Shown here piece after piece: positions 24,231 to 31,002 of a DNA stretch of 33,837 nt. The notes under the pieces are model-generated. The model had not been told where the DNA came from. It worked only from the letters and a program-made list of their open reading frames with translations, and searched no databases. Made by a program: the position numbers and the translations under genes. The stretch comes from Oscillospiraceae bacterium (GTDB taxonomy: Bacteria > Bacillota > Clostridia > Saccharofermentanales > Saccharofermentanaceae): NCBI GenBank assembly GCA_902802325.1, contig CADCLV010000020.1:1791-35627 (forward strand), in the 5' to 3' direction. How positions within the stretch are numbered: position 1 is the stretch's first letter; every line of letters begins with the position of its first letter.

Positions 24231-25519
24231 CCGGCCACAAATCCGCTTGCCCAGGCATGCTGGAGGTTATATCCTCCGGAGTCCCCGTCTATATCCAGTA
24301 TCTCTCCGCAAAACAGGATTTTCGGCGCCAATTTCGACTGCATGGTCTTGGGATCTACTTCCTTTATGTTTACACCGCCCCGGGTCACATAGGCGATCTC
24401 CCAGGGAGCCGGATGCGAGACTGTATACGTAGTGGCACAAAGTCCGGAGACGATCTTTTTCCGGACCATCTTCGTGACCTGATTGGCCGGAAGATCTCCC
24501 CCGGCTTTAAAAAGGACCTGTCCGATGAGCCGTTCCGGCAGCGGAAAAAGAGAATGAAGTATATTTCTCATGGCCCGGTTGGGCTCGGACGTCATGGCGC
24601 CAAGAAGCTTTTCTTCCACTGTTTCTTCCCGAAGCTCCGGCAGGAAATGCACCTGTACCCGCACCTTTCCGTCTTCGTAGAGGGATTTTTCTTTTCCTTC
24701 CGGAAGATAGCGGGACAGCCGCATAGCAGAAGGTCCGCTGATCCCCTGATGGGTAAACAGAAGTCCGCCTTCGGTTTTCGCAACGGTCTTTTCCGATACC
24801 AGAAGAGTCAGCCGTACCTGCTCCAGCGTCAGACCGGAAAGGATCTCATCCCCTTCTTCTGATGAAATTCCGGCCTCAGTGCTTTTGCCGTCGAAACCGG
24901 AAAGATAAAGAGGCGAAAGAGACGGAATCAAGGGAGTCACACTGTGGCCCATAGATCTGGCCAGCTGATATCCGGTGCCGGTAGAACCGGTCTGGGGAAA
25001 GGCTTTGCCGCCTGTTGCTAATATTACGCAATTTCCATAATAGGTTCCTTTCCCGGTTTGTACTTCCCAGAAAGTTTCTCCTTCTTTTCCTTCTTTTGGG
25101 GAAAGAGCAAGCACTTCCGTATCGCAAAGAATCTCCACATCTTCGGAATCAAGTTTTTTCAAAAGCGCATCCAGGACTGCCCGGGATTTCTGGGCATCCG
25201 GAAACATCCGGCCAGAATCCTCCTCGTGGGTACTTACCCCGATAGAGGAAAAATAGTCACAGACATCCTGCGGCGAAAAAGTATGGAAACTGCTGTTCAG
25301 GAAACGGGCATTTTCAAAATACCGTTCCCGGAAAGTATCCGGAATCGTGCAATTCGTCAGATTACATCGGCCGTGGCCGGTAAGGAGAAGTTTTTTCCCG
25401 GGAGCGGGATTCTTTTCCAGAAGAAGCACACTTGCGCCGCCTTCTCTCGCCTTGAGGGCCGCCATCATGCCGGACGGGCCTGCACCGATTACGATCACCT
25501 GCCAGGATCTTTCGCTCAT
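24167..25519 (-). CDS. HI0933/BaiN-type NAD(P)/FAD-dependent oxidoreductase
   Basis: Flavoprotein of the YhiN/HI0933 family. Seen in 450 residues: the FAD motif VIGAGPSGMMAALKA, LLLEKNPAPGKKLLLTGHGRCNLTN (family signature), ILATGGKAFPQTGSTGTGY, FTHQGISGPSAMRLS and the C-terminal CGEILDIDGDSGGYNLQHAWASG. Some members reduce bile-acid intermediates, but most have no known substrate, so I do not assign bile-acid activity. ATG 25519 follows AAGGTG; GTG 25525 (GTGA overlap with the upstream stop) is an alternative start. The last 15-20 residues, past the usual family end, are encoded in the region antisense to the EamA gene. Confidence 0.92.
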   Translation of the reverse strand: MSERSWQVIVIGAGPSGMMAALKAREGGASVLLLEKNPAPGKKLLLTGHGRCNLTNCTIPDTFRERYFENARFLNSSFHTFSPQDVCDYFSSIGVSTHEEDSGRMFPDAQKSRAVLDALLKKLDSEDVEILCDTEVLALSPKEGKEGETFWEVQTGKGTYYGNCVILATGGKAFPQTGSTGTGYQLARSMGHSVTPLIPSLSPLYLSGFDGKSTEAGISSEEGDEILSGLTLEQVRLTLLVSEKTVAKTEGGLLFTHQGISGPSAMRLSRYLPEGKEKSLYEDGKVRVQVHFLPELREETVEEKLLGAMTSEPNRAMRNILHSLFPLPERLIGQVLFKAGGDLPANQVTKMVRKKIVSGLCATTYTVSHPAPWEIAYVTRGGVNIKEVDPKTMQSKLAPKILFCGEILDIDGDSGGYNLQHAWASGFVAGQTASTLSMMPQKMINAQNAL

Positions 25520-25521
25520 GA

Positions 25522-27774
25522 TCACACCTTGTAGATGGTAATGCCGTTATCGAAGCGGGCCACTTCCGTCAGATTGGTCTGGAAGAACTCCGGATTATAG
25601 TAATCTGCGGTCTCGGTATTGCCGTAATAGTCGTCACAGGCGATCACATATCCGATATTCATCTCCGCGCAGTAGCGGCGGAATTCATCTATATTTCCGT
25701 TGGCGCCGGTCAGGAGCCACTGGTAGTTGATCTGACGTGTCACCGTGTCATGGCCTGCCGACCAGGCAAAATACGGCCAGCCGTAATAAACCTGACGGCC
25801 ACTGAGAAAGAAGTCATGCACCGACCACATCGGGCTCAGGAAGATTGAATCCTTGTTGGTGTTCTTGATGATCCAGTCTGACATGGCCGAATCCGGATGA
25901 AGCTCCACATATCCGCCCTTATGGGTATTGAGGTTATAGTAAATGCACCACTCACTGATACCGGTGGCGGTGAGCCCGAAGGTCAGTACCACGCATACCA
26001 GCGCCGACAGGATCTGTACCGGAATGAAAGCTTTCTTAGAAAGCCTGGGACCTTCTTCTTCTTTTTCCTCATCCGCACCCTCTTTCTTTTCTGCCACACG
26101 GATCGGAAGCGCCAGAAGATTGGCCAGGAATCCGCCGATCAGGATATCGAAAAGGATAAAGCTCAGCTGGATGAATTTATGGTTTGCCAGAACTTCCAGA
26201 GATACCTGGCAGTAGAAAGCAAAGATCAGCGGGATGGAAAATGCGATCAGAAGGATCGGGCGGTAAGGATTCTTTTTCCGGATCAGTTCATAGATCAGAA
26301 GGCCGACAAAAAGAAGCGCCGGAATGATCACCGTCAGGAATCCCATCTTGTTGAGATACGAAATGACGGTACCGGTGGAGCGAAGGACTTCTGAAGCCCC
26401 GGCCTTGCTTTTATCCGCCAGTTCCGGGATCACGAATCCGAAGTTGTATTTGAAGCTGGCCACATTGGACGCGCCGCCGGCAAAGAAACGGGCCTGCAGT
26501 GTCGCCGAAAGAACAGATACAGCTGCCACCACGGCATAGCCCAGGCGGAACTCGGAAAAGATTGCCATGCCGAACAGCACAAGAAGCGCACAGATCAGGC
26601 AGGAACCATGGAAGAAAGGCATCGCGACTGCGATGATTGCGCCAAGGATCACGGAACCCCACGGACGGAGCGGATCATTCTTTCTCGAAAGCCAGGCTTC
26701 CCTGGAAACAAAGAAGCGGGCGGTCTTGGCGCCGGCACCCTGTGTCTTTCCCAGGTGCAGGAACATTCTTCTGAAGTGCGGCAGGAACAGGAAAATGAAG
26801 ACCAGTACCAGACCTACGCCCAGCGCCAGATGCCGCTGGTTGGCATAGACATTGATGGCCCAGATGCCCCACTCGTCACGGATCGTATACCCGTACCAGG
26901 AAGACTGGGTCGTAATGGACTTATATACAGACTCCCAGGTGGCACCCGGTACAGCATGGAGTTCTTTGATCTGATGGAACACATTCCAGCCGCTCCGGAA
27001 AAGCACCAGGACCGGTGCAAAGAAGAATGCACTGCGGCGGGAAGACAGAAGCACCGCCAATGTACCCAGAAGGGTCAATGTGCTGACAAAGCAAAGGATC
27101 GAAGGCAGGTTGATGGCCCATTCCAGAGGAAGTCCCAGGGCTTCCATATTTCCGGTCAGGAAATAAAACAGGAAGTGGTACTGGATATTGTCTCCGGAGA
27201 AATGCGGATACTGGGTCGGGAAATTCGAGCCCACACCGAAGCCGGAAGTAATGGCCACATGCGGAGAGAAATCACTGAAAATCGAGAATCCGAGGCGGAC
27301 AGTACCGTTCTCGGCATAGCAGGTGTAAAAATATACGAAGGATACTGCCACCAGAAGAATGATCACAGAGGTGACATAGAAAAAGATCGAACCCGGATGA
27401 CGGTTGAATTCCGGAAGCTTTCTGTAGTTCCCGGACTGGGAATTGCGGAAGTTCCGAAGAAAACTTCTCTGCCAGAAAAGGCAGGCCAGATAGGCAAAGA
27501 TACACATCGCCACGATATTGGCAGGCAGAAGCGTCGCCGTATCTGCCGGGATATACGGTTCCATGATGTAGGCAAGAAAATAGGTGACCCAGCCCGTGAC
27601 CAGAAGGCCGATCAGAGTTCCGGCCGGAATAAGGAAAAGACTGGTCGGCACTTTATCCAGAATACTCTGGTCCGCCGCGATCCCGACGTACAGACGCCGG
27701 ATATCCGGGATCAAAAAACGGATCAGCTGAGTGCCGAAGAAAATGGCGATGATGAGATATATAACAGCAAGCAT
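25522..27774 (-). CDS. Large multi-pass membrane protein, probable GT-C-type glycosyltransferase
   Basis: Seen in 750 residues: about twelve to fourteen hydrophobic helices; a first long extracytoplasmic loop carrying FSDFSPHVAITSGFGVGSNFP and YPHFSGDNIQYHFLFYF, in the position where GT-C enzymes carry acidic catalytic residues; a charged cytoplasmic loop (about 585-605); and a C-terminal exported part with HPDSAMSDWIIKNT, FLSPMWSVHDFFLSGRQVYYGWPYF and VIACDDYYG. This resembles lipid-linked sugar transferases of the GT-C fold and DUF2298-like proteins. Inferred role: transfer of a sugar from a polyprenyl-phosphate carrier to a cell-surface acceptor. GGAGG precedes ATG 27774. Its stop overlaps the flavoprotein start region. 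Confidence 0.7.
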   Translation of the reverse strand: MLAVIYLIIAIFFGTQLIRFLIPDIRRLYVGIAADQSILDKVPTSLFLIPAGTLIGLLVTGWVTYFLAYIMEPYIPADTATLLPANIVAMCIFAYLACLFWQRSFLRNFRNSQSGNYRKLPEFNRHPGSIFFYVTSVIILLVAVSFVYFYTCYAENGTVRLGFSIFSDFSPHVAITSGFGVGSNFPTQYPHFSGDNIQYHFLFYFLTGNMEALGLPLEWAINLPSILCFVSTLTLLGTLAVLLSSRRSAFFFAPVLVLFRSGWNVFHQIKELHAVPGATWESVYKSITTQSSWYGYTIRDEWGIWAINVYANQRHLALGVGLVLVFIFLFLPHFRRMFLHLGKTQGAGAKTARFFVSREAWLSRKNDPLRPWGSVILGAIIAVAMPFFHGSCLICALLVLFGMAIFSEFRLGYAVVAAVSVLSATLQARFFAGGASNVASFKYNFGFVIPELADKSKAGASEVLRSTGTVISYLNKMGFLTVIIPALLFVGLLIYELIRKKNPYRPILLIAFSIPLIFAFYCQVSLEVLANHKFIQLSFILFDILIGGFLANLLALPIRVAEKKEGADEEKEEEGPRLSKKAFIPVQILSALVCVVLTFGLTATGISEWCIYYNLNTHKGGYVELHPDSAMSDWIIKNTNKDSIFLSPMWSVHDFFLSGRQVYYGWPYFAWSAGHDTVTRQINYQWLLTGANGNIDEFRRYCAEMNIGYVIACDDYYGNTETADYYNPEFFQTNLTEVARFDNGITIYKV

Positions 27775-27804
27775 ATTGCGTCCTCCACCTACTTATACGT
27801 CAAT

Positions 27805-27833
27805 ATCATACCATTGGAAGAAGCTATCGTCAC
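27805..27833 (-). promoter_or_regulatory. Promoter of the GT-C-like gene and flavoprotein gene
   Basis: On the minus strand, GTGACG (27828-27833) and TATGAT (27805-27810) are separated by 17 bases. The -10 box is extended by TGG directly before it. The leader to ATG 27774 is about 24-30 bases. Confidence 0.6.
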
Positions 27834-27905
27834 GCTTTGAAGCGAATAATCCTACTCTTTCATTACAAATAATCAAATTCGGGGTGGGACAAAGAAGAAA
27901 TCATG

Positions 27906-27911
27906 TATAAT
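27906..27911 (+). promoter_or_regulatory. Minus-10 element of ddl
   Basis: A perfect TATAAT lies 76 bases before ATG 27987. No acceptable -35 hexamer is seen 16-18 bases upstream (the region is GGGGTGGGAC), so an activator or a different spacing may apply. Confidence 0.45.
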
Positions 27912-27986
27912 CATTCCATACGCAAAATGGGGAAAAGTGGTTTCCCAATTGCGCAAAGCTTTAGATTTCAAGGAGGATTCTCTCTT

Positions 27987-29033
27987 ATGAAAATAGTTGT
28001 ACTCGCCGGCGGCATCAGCCCGGAACGTGATGTATCCCTGTGCTCGGCAAGCCTTATTTCCAATGCTCTTCTCAGCAAGGGCCACTATGTGGCTTTCGTG
28101 GATGTGTACGAAGGAGTCGAAGATACATCTGATCTCGACAGCCTTTTCGTTTCCCCGGATTCCGGAAAGACATTCTCTTATTCCATTCCGGAAACTGAAC
28201 CGGATCTGGAAGCCCTCATTGCTTCCCACGGCGGAAGACGGGCACTTATCGGTCCCGGCGTACTGGACCTTTGCAAAAAGGCAGACGCGGTCTTCATCGG
28301 CTGTCACGGCGGCATGGGTGAAAACGGACGTCTTCAGGCGGCACTGGATTGCATCGATGTACCCTATACCGGTTCCGGTTATCTGGCCTGCGCGCTGGCT
28401 ATGGATAAGCACTTAAGCAAGACCCTGATCCGCTATTTCGGCATTCCGACCGCGGACTGGATGCTTTTCGATCCGAAAAAGGATGATGTGGAAAAAGTGA
28501 AATCCACTATCGGCTTCCCCTGCGTGGTCAAGCCCATCGGCTGCGGTTCCAGCTGCGGTGTCTCCATCGTTTCGGACATGAAAGAATGGGATGCGGCGAT
28601 CGCCTATTCCACCAAGTATGAATCCGTCTGCCTCATCGAAAAGAAGATCTCCGGCAGAGAATTCTCCATCGGTGTTCTGGACGGACAGGCACTGCCGATC
28701 ATTGAGATCCGTCCGAAGCAGGGCTTCTACGATTATAAGAACAAGTACCAGGCCAACGCCACCGAAGAGATCTGTCCGGCTCCTCTCGATCCGGAACAGA
28801 CGAAGACCGCACAGGGTCTGGCCGTGGCCGTTCACAAGGCTCTGGGGCTCGGAAACTACTCCCGTGTCGACTTTATTCTTTCGGAAGAAGACGGAAAGTT
28901 CTACTGTCTGGAAGCAAATAACCTGCCGGGCATGACACCGAACAGTCTGATTCCCCAGGAAGCACGGGCAGCCGGCATCGGCTACGAAGATCTTTGCGAG
29001 AAACTGGTGTTTTCTGCCAGCCGCAAGAACTAA
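27987..29033 (+). CDS. ddl: D-alanine--D-alanine ligase
   Basis: ATP-grasp ligase that makes the D-Ala-D-Ala dipeptide for peptidoglycan. Seen in 348 residues: GGISPERDVSL with Glu13, GCHGGMGENGRLQAAL, VVKPIGCGSSCGVSIV (ATP-binding), the omega-loop GFYDYKNKYQANATEEICPA and EANNLPGMTPNS with the metal-binding Asn. The Tyr that ends YDYKNKY is the D-Ala-D-Ala form; a Phe at this place marks D-Ala-D-Lac ligases, so vancomycin susceptibility through this enzyme is expected. AAGGAGG 10 bases before ATG 27987 decides the start against the longer frame from 27903. With alr and the carboxypeptidase gene it completes a D-alanine set in this window. Confidence 0.97.
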   Translation: MKIVVLAGGISPERDVSLCSASLISNALLSKGHYVAFVDVYEGVEDTSDLDSLFVSPDSGKTFSYSIPETEPDLEALIASHGGRRALIGPGVLDLCKKADAVFIGCHGGMGENGRLQAALDCIDVPYTGSGYLACALAMDKHLSKTLIRYFGIPTADWMLFDPKKDDVEKVKSTIGFPCVVKPIGCGSSCGVSIVSDMKEWDAAIAYSTKYESVCLIEKKISGREFSIGVLDGQALPIIEIRPKQGFYDYKNKYQANATEEICPAPLDPEQTKTAQGLAVAVHKALGLGNYSRVDFILSEEDGKFYCLEANNLPGMTPNSLIPQEARAAGIGYEDLCEKLVFSASRKN

Positions 29034-29049
29034 AAGGTTCAGCTAAAAC

Positions 29050-29922
29050 TTATGACTCTTTTTTCTGCACCGGGGAGCAAAATCCCTGGTGCAGTGCTTT
29101 TACCGGACAGGCACGGACACAGTCCCCGCAGCGGACACACTCCATGCTGTTCGGTTTTTTACTGGGATCGATATTCATCCGGCAGGCTTTACTGCAGGCG
29201 CCGCAGGAAATGCAGGCGGATCTGTCCAGATGCATGCGCCACAGCGCGATGCGGTTGAAGAAGCCGTAAAAAGCACCTAACGGGCACAGATATTTGCAGA
29301 AAGGCCGCCATACGATCAGAGCCGTCACGACAATGATCAGAAGCACCAGAAGTTTCCAGTGAAAGAGACTTCCCATCTGCTTTCGGATAGAACTGTTCCA
29401 AAGTCCCAGAATGATCCCGGAAAGGGTACCGGACGGGCACATGTATTTACAGAAGGCCGGGGTCAGCGGCGTCGACAGCGGCAAAAGGATCACCAGAAAC
29501 AGCAGTACCCCGTATTTGAGATACCGGAGAAACTTGTCTGCGAAAAACTTGTTCTTTTTATAAAACGGGATCAGGTACAAAAGATCCTGCAAAAAACCAA
29601 AGGGGCATAAAAACCCGCATACGGCACGTCCCAGAAGTGCGCCGAAGAAAAGAAGGAGTCCCAGAACATAGTACGGAAAACGGAACTTCATTCCACTCAG
29701 GTAATTCTGAAGAGAGCCCAGCGGGCAGGCCCCCACGGCACCGGGGCAGGAATAGCAGTTGAGTCCCGGAACGCATACATTTTTCCCGGCTCCGGTATAG
29801 ATCTTCCCGGTGAAAAAGCCCTTAAAGTTCGCATTTTGAATCAACGCCGCCACGGACTGGATGCCCATATGGCGCAGCGCCGGTTTTCTTTTCTCGTTTT
29901 GACAGGAAGAACTCTTATCCAA
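29050..29922 (-). CDS. NapH/polyferredoxin-type membrane 4Fe-4S protein
   Basis: Seen in about 290 residues: an N-terminal Cys cluster (NCYSCPGAVGACPLG), four to six membrane helices carrying three CxxxCP motifs (CGFLCPFG, CKYMCPSG, CKYLCPLG), and two C-terminal 4Fe-4S ferredoxin motifs (CISCGACSKAC and CVRCGDCVRACP). NapH and related proteins pass electrons across or along the membrane. Start choice: TTG 29922 follows GGAG by 10 bases and overlaps the upstream small gene's stop by 8 bases; GTG 29931 has its GGAG too close. Neighbours upstream are a CXXC small protein and a TlpA-like lipoprotein, so it may feed electrons to an extracytoplasmic thiol path in place of CcdA/DsbD (inference). No terminator was seen after its stop. 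Confidence 0.88.
   Translation of the reverse strand: MDKSSSCQNEKRKPALRHMGIQSVAALIQNANFKGFFTGKIYTGAGKNVCVPGLNCYSCPGAVGACPLGSLQNYLSGMKFRFPYYVLGLLLFFGALLGRAVCGFLCPFGFLQDLLYLIPFYKKNKFFADKFLRYLKYGVLLFLVILLPLSTPLTPAFCKYMCPSGTLSGIILGLWNSSIRKQMGSLFHWKLLVLLIIVVTALIVWRPFCKYLCPLGAFYGFFNRIALWRMHLDRSACISCGACSKACRMNIDPSKKPNSMECVRCGDCVRACPVKALHQGFCSPVQKKES
29065..29102 (+). terminator. Terminator of ddl lying inside the 3' end of the polyferredoxin gene
   Basis: Twelve base pairs (29065-29076 with 29083-29094, one G-T) and a 6-base loop are followed by TGCTTTTA on the plus strand. The element is 32 bases past the ddl stop but within the coding sequence on the other strand. The T-run is weak, so efficiency is uncertain. 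Confidence 0.5.
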
Positions 29923-30064
29923 GGCCCACACACTCCATACAGATCCGGACAGCCTTATTTAAGACCGATTTTTGCTGGTTCTTTATAAGACCATATCCGA
30001 TCAGGGCAAGTGCCAGAAGTATAACAGCAAGTCCTGCCCGGTTCTTCTTTATAAAAGCACTCAT
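29915..30064 (-). CDS. CD1871A-family small CXXC membrane protein
   Basis: A 49-residue protein (start ATG 30064, stop TAA at 29915). Seen: a basic N-terminus (KKNR), one membrane helix (about 10-27) and a C-terminus AVRICMECVGLG, in which C-x2-C is the conserved pair. From memory this matches the CD1871A-type family pattern (short, single helix, ending in ICxECIGIG). It is easily missed because it is under 60 residues. It lies between a TlpA-like lipoprotein and a polyferredoxin gene, overlapping the latter's start. Inferred: a membrane carrier or docking piece whose Cys pair shuttles electrons between the two. The upstream gene ends 18 bases away. Function is unknown. Confidence 0.82.
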   Translation of the reverse strand: MSAFIKKNRAGLAVILLALALIGYGLIKNQQKSVLNKAVRICMECVGLG

Positions 30065-30082
30065 GGCGCATCTCCCCGGTAA

Positions 30083-30763
30083 TTATGTTTCAAGAAGGCT
30101 CTTCACGATCTTTTCCCAGTCTTCGTAGGATGACGAACCGATCTTCTGCGTCTCTCCGCCCGGGATCATAAGAAGGTTTCCGTTCTCATCTAAAAAAACG
30201 GTAGTCGGCACATATTCCGAGACATAAGGATAGAATGCATCGCACATCTGAAGGATCGGATAGGTGATCCCAGAAGAAGACAAGGTCTGCTCCAGATCTT
30301 CTTCCATGTCCAACGTGGAATATACTCCCAGGATCTGGAATCCCTGGTCCTTGTAAGTTTCATAGAGTTTTTCCAGATCCGGCATCTCACTTACGCAAGG
30401 TCCGCACCATGGCTCAAAGAAATTGATCATAGTGACTTTACAGCCGGATAAAATGGACTGGTCATAAGTATTTCCATCTCTTCCTTTGGTGGAAAAAGAA
30501 ATACCTGTCACCGCATTTTCTTCTGTGTCTTTCGTATCTTTTGTTTCGTTCGAACTTCCTCCGTCATCCGGATCGATCTCATATTCTTCCCCGGCAAAAC
30601 CATGGGATTCCTCTTCCGAAAGTGCTTTTTCCGTAGTCGTCTCTGCTTTCGTCTTCTTGGTTTTCTTCGTTGTTTCCTTTGAAGAGGAGGAGCATCCGGT
30701 AAAGACCATCAGGGTCAAAACCAGAAGCGCCGCCATACTTTTTCTTTTCTGATATATACTCAT
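30083..30763 (-). CDS. TlpA-like thioredoxin-fold lipoprotein
   Basis: Extracytoplasmic thiol-disulfide protein. Seen in 226 residues: a short basic start, a hydrophobic signal and the lipobox VFTGC with Cys24 as the acylated residue. A Lys/Thr-rich then acidic linker follows (about 25-85). The thioredoxin-fold domain (about 88-226) has the WCGPC active site (Cys120 and Cys123) in FEPWCGPCVSEMPDLEKLY and a cis-Pro region YVPTTVFLDENG. The open frame extends to 30871, but ATG 30763 with AAAAGGAG upstream starts a proper signal peptide. TlpA-like proteins reduce cytochrome c maturation or metal-site thiols; the partner substrate is unknown. First gene of a three-gene cassette with a structured leader. 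Confidence 0.93.
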   Translation of the reverse strand: MSIYQKRKSMAALLVLTLMVFTGCSSSSKETTKKTKKTKAETTTEKALSEEESHGFAGEEYEIDPDDGGSSNETKDTKDTEENAVTGISFSTKGRDGNTYDQSILSGCKVTMINFFEPWCGPCVSEMPDLEKLYETYKDQGFQILGVYSTLDMEEDLEQTLSSSGITYPILQMCDAFYPYVSEYVPTTVFLDENGNLLMIPGGETQKIGSSSYEDWEKIVKSLLET

Positions 30764-30797
30764 TTTTGAGTTCTCCTTTTTCCACATGACTAAGTAA

Positions 30798-30839
30798 AAC
30801 CGCCGCCGGTAAAAAACCGGGCCCGATCCTTCGGCGGTT
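30798..30839 (-). promoter_or_regulatory. Nested hairpins in the TlpA-operon leader
   Basis: AACCGCCG (30798-30805) and CGGCGGTT (30832-30839) form a perfect 8-bp outer pair. Inside, CCGGT (30806-30810) and ACCGG (30816-30820) pair across a 5-base loop. The element lies in the transcribed leader, between the promoter and the ribosome binding site, and could control RNA stability, read-through or translation. Confidence 0.5.
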
Positions 30840-30845
30840 GCCCAC

Positions 30846-30854
30846 ATTATAGCA
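30846..30854 (-). promoter_or_regulatory. Extended -10 promoter of the TlpA-polyferredoxin operon
   Basis: The minus strand reads TGCTATAAT, a perfect extended -10 box. The -35 region is poor (TTGAAT lies too close). The leader to ATG 30763 is about 75 bases and holds the nested hairpins. Confidence 0.65.
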
Positions 30855-30871
30855 TGAACAGGAAAATTCAA

Positions 30872-30887
30872 AAGTGACGCATCACTT
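30872..30887. repeat. Inverted repeat upstream of the TlpA-operon promoter
   Basis: AAGTGA and TCACTT flank four bases (CGCA). The site lies 20-35 bases upstream of the -10 box, in the range of an operator or activator site. It also covers the stop codon of the EAL remnant, so the symmetry may be coincidental. Confidence 0.4.
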
Positions 30888-30986
30888 ATGCCCCAGATAG
30901 CACTGCTCGAATTCTGTCATAGGGAGCGGCTTACTGAAATAGTATCCCTGGAAACGTTTACAGCCCATATCCAATATGAGGGGGGC
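30882..30986 (-). pseudogene. Remnant of an EAL-domain (cyclic-di-GMP phosphodiesterase) gene
   Basis: Thirty-four codons read in one frame end at TGA 30882. The translated piece contains DMGCKRFQGYYFSKPLPM followed by a TEFEQCYLGHK tail. This matches the conserved C-terminal strand of EAL domains (GCDxxQGYYFSxPLPxxEFE). An in-frame TAG precedes it, there is no start codon or ribosome binding site, and the catalytic EAL motif and all upstream domains are absent. Its upstream edge lies 15-20 bases from the end of the macro-domain gene, so a deletion or replacement joined the two. Confidence 0.8.
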
Positions 30987-31002
30987 CTAAAATATTCTTG
31001 TT

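Noticed and set aside
24167..25519. Assignment of the flavoprotein as a bile-acid reductase (BaiN)
   Set aside because: The family is broad; no bile-acid gene neighbours or substrate-specific motif is visible.
26608..27840. 410-residue open frame on the plus strand
   Set aside because: Composition is charged and unlike a folded protein. It is antisense to the membrane protein gene 25522-27774, whose hydrophobic helices explain the opposite-strand pattern.
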